A stretch of DNA of 64,000 nucleotides from Nocardioides cavernae. Its GTDB lineage: Bacteria > Actinomycetota > Actinomycetes > Propionibacteriales > Nocardioidaceae. Location of the stretch: contig NZ_JACCBW010000001.1 of assembly GCF_013410035.1 (NCBI RefSeq), positions 186,001 through 250,000 on the forward strand. The letters are read 5' to 3'. Positions within the stretch are counted from its first letter, which is position 1; every line of letters begins with the position of its first letter. Below, piece after piece: positions 49,406 through 60,463 of the stretch. Made by a program: the position numbers and the translations under genes. The notes beneath the pieces were generated by a model. That model had not been told where the DNA came from. It worked only from the letters and a program-made list of their open reading frames with translations, and searched no databases.

Positions 49406-51864
49406 GAGCGGGCCAGCTCGGCGAGGCGGACCCGGTGGGCGAAGCGGGCCGCGGCACGGCCATCGAGGGCGACCTCGGGCCGACGGTCGTCGGGCGTCGC
49501 CGTCCACCCGGCCCCGGCGAGGTCCGCCAGCCGGTCGAGCAGCGGGTCGAGCGGGTCGCCCCACCGGTGCACGAGCAGCGCGTGGCCGGCGGCGTGCGCA
49601 TCGAGCGCCCCGCTGGCGGAGGGGCTCACCACCGCCGACGCGGCGCGCAGCACGACGGCCTCGGACACCACGCTGCGGTCGCTGAGCCCGAGCGGGGCAA
49701 GCGGCTGCAGGGCCCGGGTGAGGCCGTCGGGGGCGTCCGGCCGGCCCTCGCGCACCCCGATCACCACGCCGGCGTCGCGGGCCCACGCCCCGAGCCGGGC
49801 GACGTCGTCGGGCGAGCACGCCGACCCCCCGGCCCCGGTGACGAGCACCAGAGGCCGTCCGTCGAGCCGCTCCCGCAGCCGCGCCTCGGCGCCGGCGAGG
49901 TCTGCCGGGAGAACCTCGGCGGCCAGCAGGTCGTGGCGGGGCAGGCCGGTGAGCCAGGTGTCGTCCGCGCCCAGCCCGGGGTCGGCCACCCGGCGAGCGG
50001 CCGCCTCGAAGGGGGAGGCCACGGCGACGGAGTCCACGGCACCCAGCGCCGGCGGCGTGGCGGCACGGTCCAGGGGAGCCCAGGGCGCGCCCACGTGCCG
50101 GACGCGGTGCCGGGCCGGGAGCGGGGCGTGGGGCAGCGCGGCGTCCAGGGGGTCGCCGACGACGATCACGCCGCACCGCACCACGGCCTCCTGGCCCCCG
50201 AGCGTCGCGATCGGGACGACGGTGACGCCCTCGCCCGCCACGTCGTCGAGCAGGGGCCGCGTCCGGGTGAGCACGACCTTGCGGATCGAGGGGTCGTGGC
50301 GCACCTGCTCGAGGACGGCGCGGACACCCGGGTCGAGCCGACCCGACGGTCCGGCGGCGAACGCCCACCAGTGGCCGAAGGACGGCGTCTCGCGGTCCAT
50401 CCGGCGGAAGGGGTGACCGGCGAGCGCCGACGTGCGCACGGTGCGCCTGCCGGTCGCGGGGTCCTGGACGACGTCGTACGCGTCGTGCAGCCGTGCCGGG
50501 TCGGTGACCCGGGCGATGTTGGCGGCCATCTCGTCGATCCGTGCCTCCGGTGCCAGCTCAGCGAGCCGCTCCCGCCACCGGCCGACGTCCGGCGCGCGGC
50601 GCGGGTTCTCGCCGAGGAAGTTGCGCTTGGCGAGCGGGAAGCCCGTGCCGACCAGGTCGAAGACGTGGCGCGAATAGAGCGGGTGGAAGGGCTGGAGGTC
50701 GGGCAGCCAGGTGTCGAAGTCGTAGCCGGCGTCGGTGAGGTGCCGGCTGATCCCGATCTCGTACTTGTGGACGACCAGGCCCTTGGCCTCCTGCGGCACG
50801 ACCGTGTCGAGCCGCCACCGGAAGCCGGGGTCGGCGACCACGGGCCGCCGGAACGCCAGGAAGTAGGAGCTGAGGTGGAGGTAGCGCACGTCGCTGAAGT
50901 GGCGGGGGCCGAGGAAGCGCCGCTTGGCCTCGGCGAGCGGGATCGCGGCGTCGTCGCGGAAGTAGTTCTCGTCGTGCTCCATCGACGTGGCCTGCAGGCT
51001 CCACCAGTCGCACGCGCGGGCGTCCATCGTCGCGAACACCTCGTCGAGCGGGCGCAGCAGGAAGCAGGAGTCGTTGGCCAGCAGCAGCTCGTCGTAGCCG
51101 TCGACGACGTCCCAGCCGACGAGGTCGCGCGCGAGGAGGGAGAAGGAGCCGAAGTCGTAGCCGCCGTGCGGGATGCTCCACGCCCCGGCCGTGACGTCGG
51201 CTAGCCGGTCGAGCTGCCCGGGCTCCAGCACGCCGTCGGCGAGGTAGTAGACGTCGGCGTGGCGGGACAGCTCGCGCAGGTAGGTCACGACGTAGTCGTC
51301 GACGAGCCCGTCGGCGTCGTAGGCGGCGAACAGGCAGATGCGCCGCGGGGGCGCGCCCGCCTCCGGGCGGACCGGCGTGCGCGCGGGCGGCGGCCCGGGC
51401 ACCGGTCCCCAGCCCAGGTGGCGGCCCACGACGAGCCAGTGGAGCAGGGGGTCGGCGCCCTCCGTCGTCGGGTCGAGGTGGTCGACCCAGTAGGACCACA
51501 GGTCGAAGCGCGGGCTGGGGTTCTGCAGCATCCGCCAGCCGGTCTCGACGTGGTGGCGGTAGGGGTCGGTGCCGCGACGCAACCGGTGGCGCACGGCGTA
51601 CTCCTCCGGGTCGAGGAAGCCGCTGGCCGCGACGACGGCGCGGGCGGCGGCGAGCGAGGCCCGCTCCGGGGCCCGGTCGGCCCGGTCCTCGGGCAGCCCG
51701 TCGCGCAGGACCTCCTCGACGAGGGCCGAGGCGGCCTCCGGGCCCTCCGCCGCGGCGCGGCGCCAGCGACGGACGTACGCCGACCAGCGCTTGTGGAAGT
51801 CCTCGATCGCCGCGCGGCGATCGGCCAGACGCTCGTCCAGCGTCGGCGGTCCGACGCGCGTCAC
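49402..51864 (-). CDS. Large RgpF/TagF-like transferase B (paralog of A)
   Basis: An 820-aa paralog of transferase A in the opposite orientation. It keeps every block: FHKRWSAYVRRWRRAAAE near the start, the module (FLDPEEYAVRHRLR, FDLWSYWVDHLDP), the RgpF domain (RRICLFAAYDADGLVDDYVV, HGGYDFGSFSLLARDL, LLLANDSCFLLRPL) and the TagF-like end (LTGLPRHDLLAAEV, VVSPSASGALDAHAAGHALL). Its GTG overlaps the upstream coiled-coil gene by 4 bp and its TAG stop uses the same CTAG as transferase A. Together with gene 51861 it forms a co-translated pair downstream of the radical-SAM gene. Divergence of the paralog suggests a different linkage or acceptor. Confidence 0.75.
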   Translation of the reverse strand: MTRVGPPTLDERLADRRAAIEDFHKRWSAYVRRWRRAAAEGPEAASALVEEVLRDGLPEDRADRAPERASLAAARAVVAASGFLDPEEYAVRHRLRRGTDPYRHHVETGWRMLQNPSPRFDLWSYWVDHLDPTTEGADPLLHWLVVGRHLGWGPVPGPPPARTPVRPEAGAPPRRICLFAAYDADGLVDDYVVTYLRELSRHADVYYLADGVLEPGQLDRLADVTAGAWSIPHGGYDFGSFSLLARDLVGWDVVDGYDELLLANDSCFLLRPLDEVFATMDARACDWWSLQATSMEHDENYFRDDAAIPLAEAKRRFLGPRHFSDVRYLHLSSYFLAFRRPVVADPGFRWRLDTVVPQEAKGLVVHKYEIGISRHLTDAGYDFDTWLPDLQPFHPLYSRHVFDLVGTGFPLAKRNFLGENPRRAPDVGRWRERLAELAPEARIDEMAANIARVTDPARLHDAYDVVQDPATGRRTVRTSALAGHPFRRMDRETPSFGHWWAFAAGPSGRLDPGVRAVLEQVRHDPSIRKVVLTRTRPLLDDVAGEGVTVVPIATLGGQEAVVRCGVIVVGDPLDAALPHAPLPARHRVRHVGAPWAPLDRAATPPALGAVDSVAVASPFEAAARRVADPGLGADDTWLTGLPRHDLLAAEVLPADLAGAEARLRERLDGRPLVLVTGAGGSACSPDDVARLGAWARDAGVVIGVREGRPDAPDGLTRALQPLAPLGLSDRSVVSEAVVLRAASAVVSPSASGALDAHAAGHALLVHRWGDPLDPLLDRLADLAGAGWTATPDDRRPEVALDGRAAARFAHRVRLAELARS

Positions 51865-52400
51865 CGGCGGGCCGGCGGGTAGGCGTCGGCGCCGTCGGAC
51901 TCCGCCGAGGCGAGGAAGTGCACCAGCGGGTTGACCCGCTCGACGAGCACCTCGGGGTGGTCGAGGACGTACTGGGCGATGTCGAAGGCCTCGCTGGGCT
52001 TGCGGAAGGGGTGGTCCCAGTGGCGCAGGAAGTGGACGCCGGGGTCCTCGCCGCGCCGCGCCACGTCGAGGTGGCTGCGCAGGTAGTAGGCCGCGTCGAA
52101 GAGCGGCGACTGGCGGATCAGCTCGAGCTGTCCGGCCTCCTCGGGCGTCACGGACGTCGAGCCGCGCCTCCACCAGGAGCGCTCCCCCGCCCCGGCCACC
52201 GCGGTCTCGCCGCGCAGCCGCTCGGCGAGCAGCGTCGACAGCACCTCGGCGGCCTTGACGGCGCGGTCCCGCGACTTGCGGAGGCGGGCCTCGCGCTCGC
52301 CGACGGTCTCCTGCTCGGCGCGCACCGCGGCCAGCTCGCGCCGCAGCAGGTCGACCTCAACCTGCAGGTCGTCGGTGGTGGGCTCGCTCACGCGCCGCAC
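51861..52400 (-). CDS. Coiled-coil protein B with FD-x-YL module (paralog of 46254)
   Basis: A 179-aa protein with an N-terminal coiled coil (VEVDLLRRELAAVRAEQE and onward). A C-terminal module follows (LFDAAYYLRSHLDVARRG, HFLRHWDHPFRKPSEAFDIA, then YVLDHPEVLVERVNPLVHFL), clearer than in protein A. It has no export signal. GTG at 52400 or GTG at 52391 are equally plausible starts. It begins 11 bp after the radical-SAM stop and overlaps the transferase B gene by 4 bp, so transferase B and this protein are probably a complex. Confidence 0.7.
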   Translation of the reverse strand: MRRVSEPTTDDLQVEVDLLRRELAAVRAEQETVGEREARLRKSRDRAVKAAEVLSTLLAERLRGETAVAGAGERSWWRRGSTSVTPEEAGQLELIRQSPLFDAAYYLRSHLDVARRGEDPGVHFLRHWDHPFRKPSEAFDIAQYVLDHPEVLVERVNPLVHFLASAESDGADAYPPARR

Positions 52401-52411
52401 TCTAGCGAGCC

Positions 52412-54385
<1,974 letters not shown>

Positions 54386-54453
54386 GCGCTGAACACCTCG
54401 ACAGGGATCGGGACCAGGGGAAGGGCACGGCGCAGCGACCGCGCCGACCCTCA

Positions 54454-54459
54454 AGGTTA
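54454..54459 (-). promoter_or_regulatory. -10 element upstream of the radical-SAM gene
   Basis: Minus-strand TAACCT, 68 nt before the ATG at 54385, would give a transcript with a leader of about 60 nt. Confidence 0.4.
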
Positions 54460-54506
54460 CGTCGCCGCCGGTGGTGCGGCCTACTCGACGGCCGGGCGGC
54501 CGTGCG

Positions 54507-55679
54507 TCAGCGGCGGGGCTTCCCCGCCGAGCGGAGGTGGATGTTCTGGAGCAGCCCGAGCGCGAGCATGCCCGCGAAGAGCGAGCTGCCGCCGTAGGAG
54601 ACGAACGGGAGGGGCACGCCGGTCACGGGCATGATCCCGAGGCACATGCCGATGTTCTGGAAGGCCTGGAACCCCCACCAGCAGGCGATGCCGGCCGCGG
54701 CCACCCGCCCGAAGAGGTCGCCGGCCTGCGCCGAGATCGCCAGCGCCCGCCAGATGACGACCGCGACGAGGAGGATGAGGATGCCCGCCCCGACCAGGCC
54801 GAGCTCCTCGCCCGCGACGGTGAAGATGAAGTCGGTGTGCTGCTCGGGGACGAAGCCGGAGCGCGTCTGCGAGCCCCCGAACAGGCCCTGGCCGAACAGG
54901 CCGCCGTTGCCGACGGCGATGCGCGCCTGCTCGACGTTGTAGCCCGCCCCGCGCGGATCGAGGTCGGGGTTCGTGAAGGCCATGAAGCGGTCGACCTGGT
55001 AGGGCTTCAGCACGCCCATCGACACCGCTGCCACTGCGCCGACGACGCCCGCGAGGGTCAGTCCGCCCAGCCAGAGGCGGCCGGCGCCGGCGATGGCGAG
55101 CACGCCGAACACGGTCGCGGTGAGCACCAGCATGGTGCCGAGGTCGGGCTGCAGCAGGATCAGCGCCGCGGGCACGCCCGCGATCGCCAGCATCGCGACG
55201 ACCTCGAGGCTGCCGACGCCGCGGCCCCAGCGTCGCTCGGTGCGCTCGGCGACGACCAGCGCCATGCCGATGACGACGGCGAGCTTGGCGAACTCCGACG
55301 GCTGGATCGACATCCCGCCGACCTGGAGCCACGACCGGGACCCGTTGATCGTGCTGCCGGCGACCAGCACCATGGCGAGCCCGCCGACGCTCGCGAGGTA
55401 CGCCAGGGGCGCGAGGATGCGGACCCAGCGGTGGTCGGTGGCGAGCACCGCGACCATCAGCACCAGGCCGATGGCGACGTTGACCAGCTGCTTGCGCAGG
55501 TAGGCGTTGGGGTCGCCGCCGGTGAGGTCGGCGCGGGTGGAGGTGGCCGACCACACGAGCAGGGAGCCCAGGGTCACGAGCGCGAGCGCGGCGATGACCA
55601 GCAGCCAGTCGAGGCCGGGCGCACGCAGGCTCGCGGTCGGCTGGCCCGTCCGGGGCGCGCGGGTGGACAGGACGGTCAT
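54507..55679 (-). CDS. rodA: RodA, SEDS peptidoglycan glycosyltransferase
   Basis: A 390-aa SEDS protein with about 10 membrane helices, the peptidoglycan polymerase of the elongation complex. Recognised from INGSRSWLQVGGMSIQPSEF, LQPDLGTMLVLTATVFG, and the C-terminal GVPLPFVSYGGSSL. The N-terminal helix starts after ~20 soluble residues. It lies 4 bp after the PBP2 gene, its transpeptidase partner, in the usual mreB-mreC-mreD-pbp2-rodA order. Some actinobacteria use this set at sporulation or envelope stress rather than for elongation. Confidence 0.95.
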   Translation of the reverse strand: MTVLSTRAPRTGQPTASLRAPGLDWLLVIAALALVTLGSLLVWSATSTRADLTGGDPNAYLRKQLVNVAIGLVLMVAVLATDHRWVRILAPLAYLASVGGLAMVLVAGSTINGSRSWLQVGGMSIQPSEFAKLAVVIGMALVVAERTERRWGRGVGSLEVVAMLAIAGVPAALILLQPDLGTMLVLTATVFGVLAIAGAGRLWLGGLTLAGVVGAVAAVSMGVLKPYQVDRFMAFTNPDLDPRGAGYNVEQARIAVGNGGLFGQGLFGGSQTRSGFVPEQHTDFIFTVAGEELGLVGAGILILLVAVVIWRALAISAQAGDLFGRVAAAGIACWWGFQAFQNIGMCLGIMPVTGVPLPFVSYGGSSLFAGMLALGLLQNIHLRSAGKPRR

Positions 55680-55683
55680 CGGC

Positions 55684-57807
55684 TCACTCCCCCGCCTTCT
55701 GCGGGACGGGCGGCATGATCGAGCCGTCGTCGAGGAACGCGGGCAGCTTCGCCGGCGGGACCGTGCCGGGCGTGGCGGCGCGCGCGGGGCGTACGGACTC
55801 GCCCTCGATGCCGTAGAGCGCCTCCCAGATCGCGCGGATGCCGTCGCCGGTCGACCCGGAGCCGGTGCCGCCCTGGCTGATCATCATCACCACGACGTAG
55901 TCCTCGCTGTAGGACGCGACCCAGCCGGTGGTCTGCTTGCCGTAGACCTCGGCGGAGCCGGTCTTGGCGCGCACCGTGACCTGGTCGAGGGGGAACCCGC
56001 CCATCTTCCACGCCATCGTGCCCTGCCGGGTGACGCCCTTGAGCGCCTCGTCGATGTAGTCGAGGTAGCGGCGGGGGACGTCGAGCTGCGCCGCCTTCTG
56101 CGGCGCGATCCGGCGCAGCACCTTGCCCTCCGGGCTGACGACGGCCTTGGCGACCGTCGGCGACCAGAGCGTGCCGCCGTTGCTGAGCGCGGCGTACGCC
56201 CGCGCCAGCTGGAGAGGCGTGACGATCGTGTCGCCCTGTCCGATCGAGAAGTTCACCGCGTCGCCGGCGCGGTAGAGGTTGCCCTCGAGGCAGAACTCGC
56301 GGGCGAACCTGTAGACGAAGTCGCTGGTGTCGGCGGTCTGCGGCTTGTCGGCGAGGTCGCAGTAGTAGCCCTTCTGCGACTCGTAGTAGGCCTGCTTCCA
56401 CGTCCGGTCCGCGATGCGGCCGGGGGCCTCGCCGGGCAGGTCGATGCCGGTGCGGGAGCCGAAGCCGAAGTCCTTGGCCTCCTCGACGAGCGGGTCCTTC
56501 GCGTCGATGTCGGCGGGGTCGCTGCCGTACCGCTGCCAGAAGTCGTAGCCGATCCGGTAGAAGAACGTGTTGCAGGAGACCTCGAGCGCCTTGGCGAAGC
56601 CGATGTTGCCGTAGGCGCCGGACTCGTAGTTCTTGAAGACGCGGTTGCCGACCTGGAAGCCCGACGAGCAGGGCAGCGTGGTGTCGGTCGAGTAGCCGTT
56701 GGTCAGCGCGCCGGCGGTCATGAACGGCTTCCAGGTCGATCCCGGTGCGAACTGGCCCTGGGTGGCGCGCGAGAGCAGCGGGGTGCCGGCGGCCTCGGAG
56801 TAGAGGTGGGCGAGCTGGGACTCGCTGATGCCGCCCGTCCACACGTCGGGGTCGTAGGTCGGCTGGCTCGCCATCGCCACGACGCGGCCGGTCTTCGCGT
56901 CGAGGACGACCGCGGCGCCCGAGTCGGCGACGTACTTGCGGCCGGTGACGGGGTCGGTCTCGAGGCGCTGCGCCTTGATCCGGGCGGCGAGCTGCTTCTC
57001 GACGACGGCCTGCACCTTGGCGTCGATGGAGGTGACGAGGGTGTCGCCCGGGGTGCTCTCGACGACGGAGTCGTCGCCGAGCACCCGGCCCATCGAGTCG
57101 ACGGCGACGCGACGGTAGCCGGGCAGCCCGCGCAGCCACTCGTCGTACTGCTTCTCCACGCCGGCGCGGCCGACGACGGAGGCGCCGTTGAGCGAGCGGT
57201 CGTCGCGCTCGGAGGCGAGGTCGTACTCGTCCTCCGTGACCGGGCTGAGGTAGCCGAGGACGTGGGCGAGGTTGATGCCGTACGGGCGCGGGTAGGACCG
57301 CACGCTCTGCTGCTCGGCCAGCACGCCGGGGTAGTCCTCCGGCTGCTCCAGCACGCGGAGGGCGACGTCCTTGGAGACGTCGGAGGCGACCGGGACGGGC
57401 TGGTAGGGCGAGCCGTTCCAGCACACGTCGCGCACGCTGCCGGGGTCGCCGCAGGTCACCAGCCGCGCCTCGACGTCCTCCGGGGTGGCGTCGACGACGA
57501 CCGAGACCCGGCGGACGAGCTCGGTGCGCTGGTCCTCGTCGAGCTTGCCGAGGAGCGTGCGGTCGACGGAGATGACCCACGAGGTGCGGTTGGCGACGAG
57601 CGGGCGGCCCTGGCTGTCGACGATGAGCCCGCGCTGGGGCTGGACGACGATGTCGCGCACCGACTGGTCGGCGGCCTGCGCCTGGTAGCCCTCGCCCCCG
57701 ATGACCTGGAGGTAGTAGAGCCGGACGAAGAGCGTGGCGAAGAGCGAGAAGACGAGGGCCTGCACGACCACCAGGCGCATGCGGGAGGTCGTCGTCGAGC
57801 GGCTCAC
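55684..57807 (-). CDS. mrdA: PBP2-type penicillin-binding protein (transpeptidase)
   Basis: A 707-aa class B PBP, the cross-linking partner of RodA. One membrane anchor (VVVQALVFSLFATLFVRLYYL, residues ~13-33), then the dimerisation domain. The transpeptidase domain has SxxK at S357-T-W-K360 (FAPGSTWKPF), SxN at S411-C-N413, and KTGSAE near residue 625. Two Cys clusters (CGDPGSVRDVC; YYCDLA) could form disulfides outside the cell. The GTG start overlaps the mreD stop by 4 bp. Confidence 0.95.
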   Translation of the reverse strand: MSRSTTTSRMRLVVVQALVFSLFATLFVRLYYLQVIGGEGYQAQAADQSVRDIVVQPQRGLIVDSQGRPLVANRTSWVISVDRTLLGKLDEDQRTELVRRVSVVVDATPEDVEARLVTCGDPGSVRDVCWNGSPYQPVPVASDVSKDVALRVLEQPEDYPGVLAEQQSVRSYPRPYGINLAHVLGYLSPVTEDEYDLASERDDRSLNGASVVGRAGVEKQYDEWLRGLPGYRRVAVDSMGRVLGDDSVVESTPGDTLVTSIDAKVQAVVEKQLAARIKAQRLETDPVTGRKYVADSGAAVVLDAKTGRVVAMASQPTYDPDVWTGGISESQLAHLYSEAAGTPLLSRATQGQFAPGSTWKPFMTAGALTNGYSTDTTLPCSSGFQVGNRVFKNYESGAYGNIGFAKALEVSCNTFFYRIGYDFWQRYGSDPADIDAKDPLVEEAKDFGFGSRTGIDLPGEAPGRIADRTWKQAYYESQKGYYCDLADKPQTADTSDFVYRFAREFCLEGNLYRAGDAVNFSIGQGDTIVTPLQLARAYAALSNGGTLWSPTVAKAVVSPEGKVLRRIAPQKAAQLDVPRRYLDYIDEALKGVTRQGTMAWKMGGFPLDQVTVRAKTGSAEVYGKQTTGWVASYSEDYVVVMMISQGGTGSGSTGDGIRAIWEALYGIEGESVRPARAATPGTVPPAKLPAFLDDGSIMPPVPQKAGE

Positions 57808-58316
57808 GAGGTCGCCCACTGCGGGCTGAGTCGCGCGAACAGCTTCATCAGCGGGGGCAGCACGAACGGCGTCAGCAGGACGTCCCAGACGACGGCGACG
57901 AGCACGACCTCCAGCAGGCCGGCGACCGACATCGTCGGGTCTTGGAGCAGCACCCCGCTCAGGGCGAACAGGGACGTGGCGACGAAGGACGCCGCCGCGA
58001 CCGTGCCGACGACGGCCAGCGCCGAGGGCTTCTGGTCCTGGCGCACGCGGGCGGCGAGGAAGGCCGCGATGGTCAGCGCCAGCGCCCAGCGTCCGGCGAC
58101 GTGGTCGGCCGGGGGCGCGAGGTCGAGGGTGAGACCGGCGGCGAACCCGAGGACCAGCGCGAACGGCGCCTCGACGGTCAGCGCGGCCGCGACGACCACC
58201 AGCAGGCAGAGGTTGGGCACGATGCCGTGCCACGCGATGTGCGGGAACAGCGAGACCTGGACGACGAGGGCGACGACCACGGCCGCGAGCGCGGCGACCC
58301 AGCGGAGGTGGGTCAT
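57804..58316 (-). CDS. mreD: MreD, rod-shape-determining membrane protein
   Basis: A 170-aa hydrophobic protein with about five membrane helices in the position of MreD between mreC and pbp2. MreD sequences vary greatly; the assignment rests on size, topology (LRWVAALAAVVVALVVQVSL, VVWDVLLTPFVLPPLMKLFA) and neighbourhood. The ATG overlaps the mreC stop (ATGA) and its stop overlaps the PBP2 start. Confidence 0.9.
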   Translation of the reverse strand: MTHLRWVAALAAVVVALVVQVSLFPHIAWHGIVPNLCLLVVVAAALTVEAPFALVLGFAAGLTLDLAPPADHVAGRWALALTIAAFLAARVRQDQKPSALAVVGTVAAASFVATSLFALSGVLLQDPTMSVAGLLEVVLVAVVWDVLLTPFVLPPLMKLFARLSPQWATS

Positions 58317-59251
58317 CGCAGGCTCCCGTCGGCCTCGATCACGGCCCGGTCGCTCTCGGCGCCGCTGGGCACCATCACGCCGACCACGTCGAGGGCGGAG
58401 AAGTCGACGAACGGCTTGACGACCGCGCGCTGCGTCGCCTCGCGCAGGCTGCTGTAGACCTCGGTGATGGTCCCGATCGGGACGCCGGGGGCGTACGGCC
58501 CGGTGGCGCTGCCCCACGTGACCACCGTGTCGTCGCGAGACGGCACGGAGGCGTCGTCGACCAGGCGCAGGTCGAGGCCCGCCTCCTGGCGCAGCGAGCC
58601 GCTGCCGGTGACGAAGCCGATCTCCATGCTGGAGCCCACCCGGCCGCCGACGGTCGAGTCGGGGTCGATGACCAGCAGGACGGTGGCGGTGCTGCGCGTG
58701 ACGCGCAGGACCCGGCCGACCAGGCCGTCGTTGTTGACGACCGTCATGTCGGGTCCGACGCCGGCCTCGGAGCCGGCGTCGATGGTGACGGTGAAGCTCT
58801 GCGACTGGCGCGAGCCCAGCGCGACCACGCGTGCGGGGACCAGCGCCGACCCGAGGTCCTCCGCGGCGGTGGTCAGGCCGTCGTACTGCTCGAGACGGTT
58901 GCGGTCGAAGCCGGCGAGCTCGACCTGGCCGCGCAGCTCGGCGTTGCTGGCCTCGAGGTCGCGCAGCTCGTCGGCGAGGTCGTCCTTGCTGCGGAACCAG
59001 GCCGGCACCGCGGTGAAGGGGCGTACGGCGGCCGCGACGGCGGACTCGGCCGGGCCGAACGCCTCGCCCACGACGCGGCGGGCTGGCTCGAGCGGCGAGC
59101 TGCCGCCACCGGAGACGTCGAGGGTGATGAGCGTGATGCTCGCGAGCACCAGCGCCACGAGCAGCGAGCGCGGCGGGCGGTTGCGGGACTCGAGACGGTC
59201 GAGGCCGGTCCACCGGCGCTCGCGGCCGTCCTGTCCGGAGAAGCCGCGCAT
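58313..59251 (-). CDS. mreC: MreC, rod-shape-determining protein
   Basis: A 312-aa bitopic protein that links MreB filaments to the periplasm-facing PBP2/RodA complex. The short cytoplasmic tail is followed by a membrane helix (SLLVALVLASITLITLDV, ~30-47), a coiled coil (SKDDLADELRDLEASNAELR) and the beta-rich MreC core (VVALGSRQSQSFTVTIDAGS, MTVVNNDGLVGRV). The ATG overlaps the mreB stop by one base. Confidence 0.95.
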   Translation of the reverse strand: MRGFSGQDGRERRWTGLDRLESRNRPPRSLLVALVLASITLITLDVSGGGSSPLEPARRVVGEAFGPAESAVAAAVRPFTAVPAWFRSKDDLADELRDLEASNAELRGQVELAGFDRNRLEQYDGLTTAAEDLGSALVPARVVALGSRQSQSFTVTIDAGSEAGVGPDMTVVNNDGLVGRVLRVTRSTATVLLVIDPDSTVGGRVGSSMEIGFVTGSGSLRQEAGLDLRLVDDASVPSRDDTVVTWGSATGPYAPGVPIGTITEVYSSLREATQRAVVKPFVDFSALDVVGVMVPSGAESDRAVIEADGSLR

Positions 59252-60294
59252 CAGAACCGCCGCACGTCGGACACGAGGACCTGCTGGAGGGCCTCGAACT
59301 CCTCCACGCACCGGCCCGCGCCGTACGCCACCGAGGACAGCGGGTCCTCCGCGACGTGCACAGGCATGCCGGTCTCGTGGCGCAGCCGCTCGTCGAGGCC
59401 GCGGAGCATCGCGCCGCCGCCGGTGAGGACGATGCCGCGGTCCATGATGTCGCCGGCGAGCTCGGGCGGGGTCTGGTCGAGGGTCGTGCGGACGGCGTCG
59501 ACGATGTTGTGCAGCGGCTCCTCGAGCGCCTGCCGGAGCTCGGAGGACGACACGACGACCGTCCGGGGCAGGCCGGAGACCATGTCGCGGCCGCGGATCT
59601 CGGCGTCGGGCTCGCTGGGGAGCGGGAAGGCCGACCCGAGGGTCATCTTCATCTCCTCGGCGGTGCGCTCCCCCAGCATCAGGGAGTACTCCTTCTTCAT
59701 CCACGCGATGATCGCCTGGTCGATGTCGTCGCCCGCGGTGCGCACCGACAGGCTGGTGACGATGCCGCCGAGGCTGATCACCGCCACCTCGGTCGTGCCG
59801 CCGCCGACGTCGACCACCATGTTGCCGGTGGCCTCGTGCACGGGGAGCCCGGCGCCGATCGCGGCCGCCATCGGCTCCTCGACGATGTAGACCCGCCGGG
59901 CGCCGGCCTGGTAGCCGGCCTCCTTGACCGCGCGCTGCTCGACGGCGGTGATGCCGCTCGGCACGCAGATCACCATGCGGGGCTTGGCGAAGTAGCGGCG
60001 ACGGTGGACCTGGTGGATGAAGTAGCGCAGCATCTGCTCGGTCGCCTCGAAGTCGGCGATGACGCCGTCCTTCAGCGGCCGGATGGCGGCGATGTTGTCC
60101 GGGGTGCGCCCGATCATCCGCTTGGCCTCGTGCCCGACGGCGAGCACCTCGCCGGTCGTCGTGTTCATCGCGACGACGGACGGCTCGTCGAGCACGACAC
60201 CCTTGCCGCGGACATAGACCAGCGTGTTGGCGGTGCCGAGGTCGACGGCCATGTCCCGGCCGATGAGTCCCCCTGTGGTCCTGCTCAGTGCCAT
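59251..60294 (-). CDS. mreB: MreB, bacterial actin homolog
   Basis: A 347-aa actin-like ATPase that organises lateral wall synthesis. It has MAVDLGTANTLVYVRGKGVV (phosphate 1), GNMVVDVGGGTTEVAVISLG (phosphate 2) and IVLTGGGAMLRGLDERLR (adenosine motif). Nocardioides-type actinobacteria often keep mreB, unlike mycobacteria. It is the first gene of the mreBCD-pbp2-rodA operon. The 169-bp upstream gap to ndk holds TAACCT as a possible -10; no clear -35 was found. Confidence 0.97.
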   Translation of the reverse strand: MALSRTTGGLIGRDMAVDLGTANTLVYVRGKGVVLDEPSVVAMNTTTGEVLAVGHEAKRMIGRTPDNIAAIRPLKDGVIADFEATEQMLRYFIHQVHRRRYFAKPRMVICVPSGITAVEQRAVKEAGYQAGARRVYIVEEPMAAAIGAGLPVHEATGNMVVDVGGGTTEVAVISLGGIVTSLSVRTAGDDIDQAIIAWMKKEYSLMLGERTAEEMKMTLGSAFPLPSEPDAEIRGRDMVSGLPRTVVVSSSELRQALEEPLHNIVDAVRTTLDQTPPELAGDIMDRGIVLTGGGAMLRGLDERLRHETGMPVHVAEDPLSSVAYGAGRCVEEFEALQQVLVSDVRRF

Positions 60295-60463
60295 GCCGCT
60301 GGTGCCCCCGCTGCTCGGGTCGATCTGGGAAGTGGGGTCAGCACTCCCGCCGACCCACGCTCAGGTTAAGGAGCGGGAGCGGAACTTCCGGGCAGGACAC
60401 GCGCGGGGCGAGTGGGGCGTGTGTGGTCGCAGTGGAGGTCCTGGCGACAGGAGGTACGACGGG

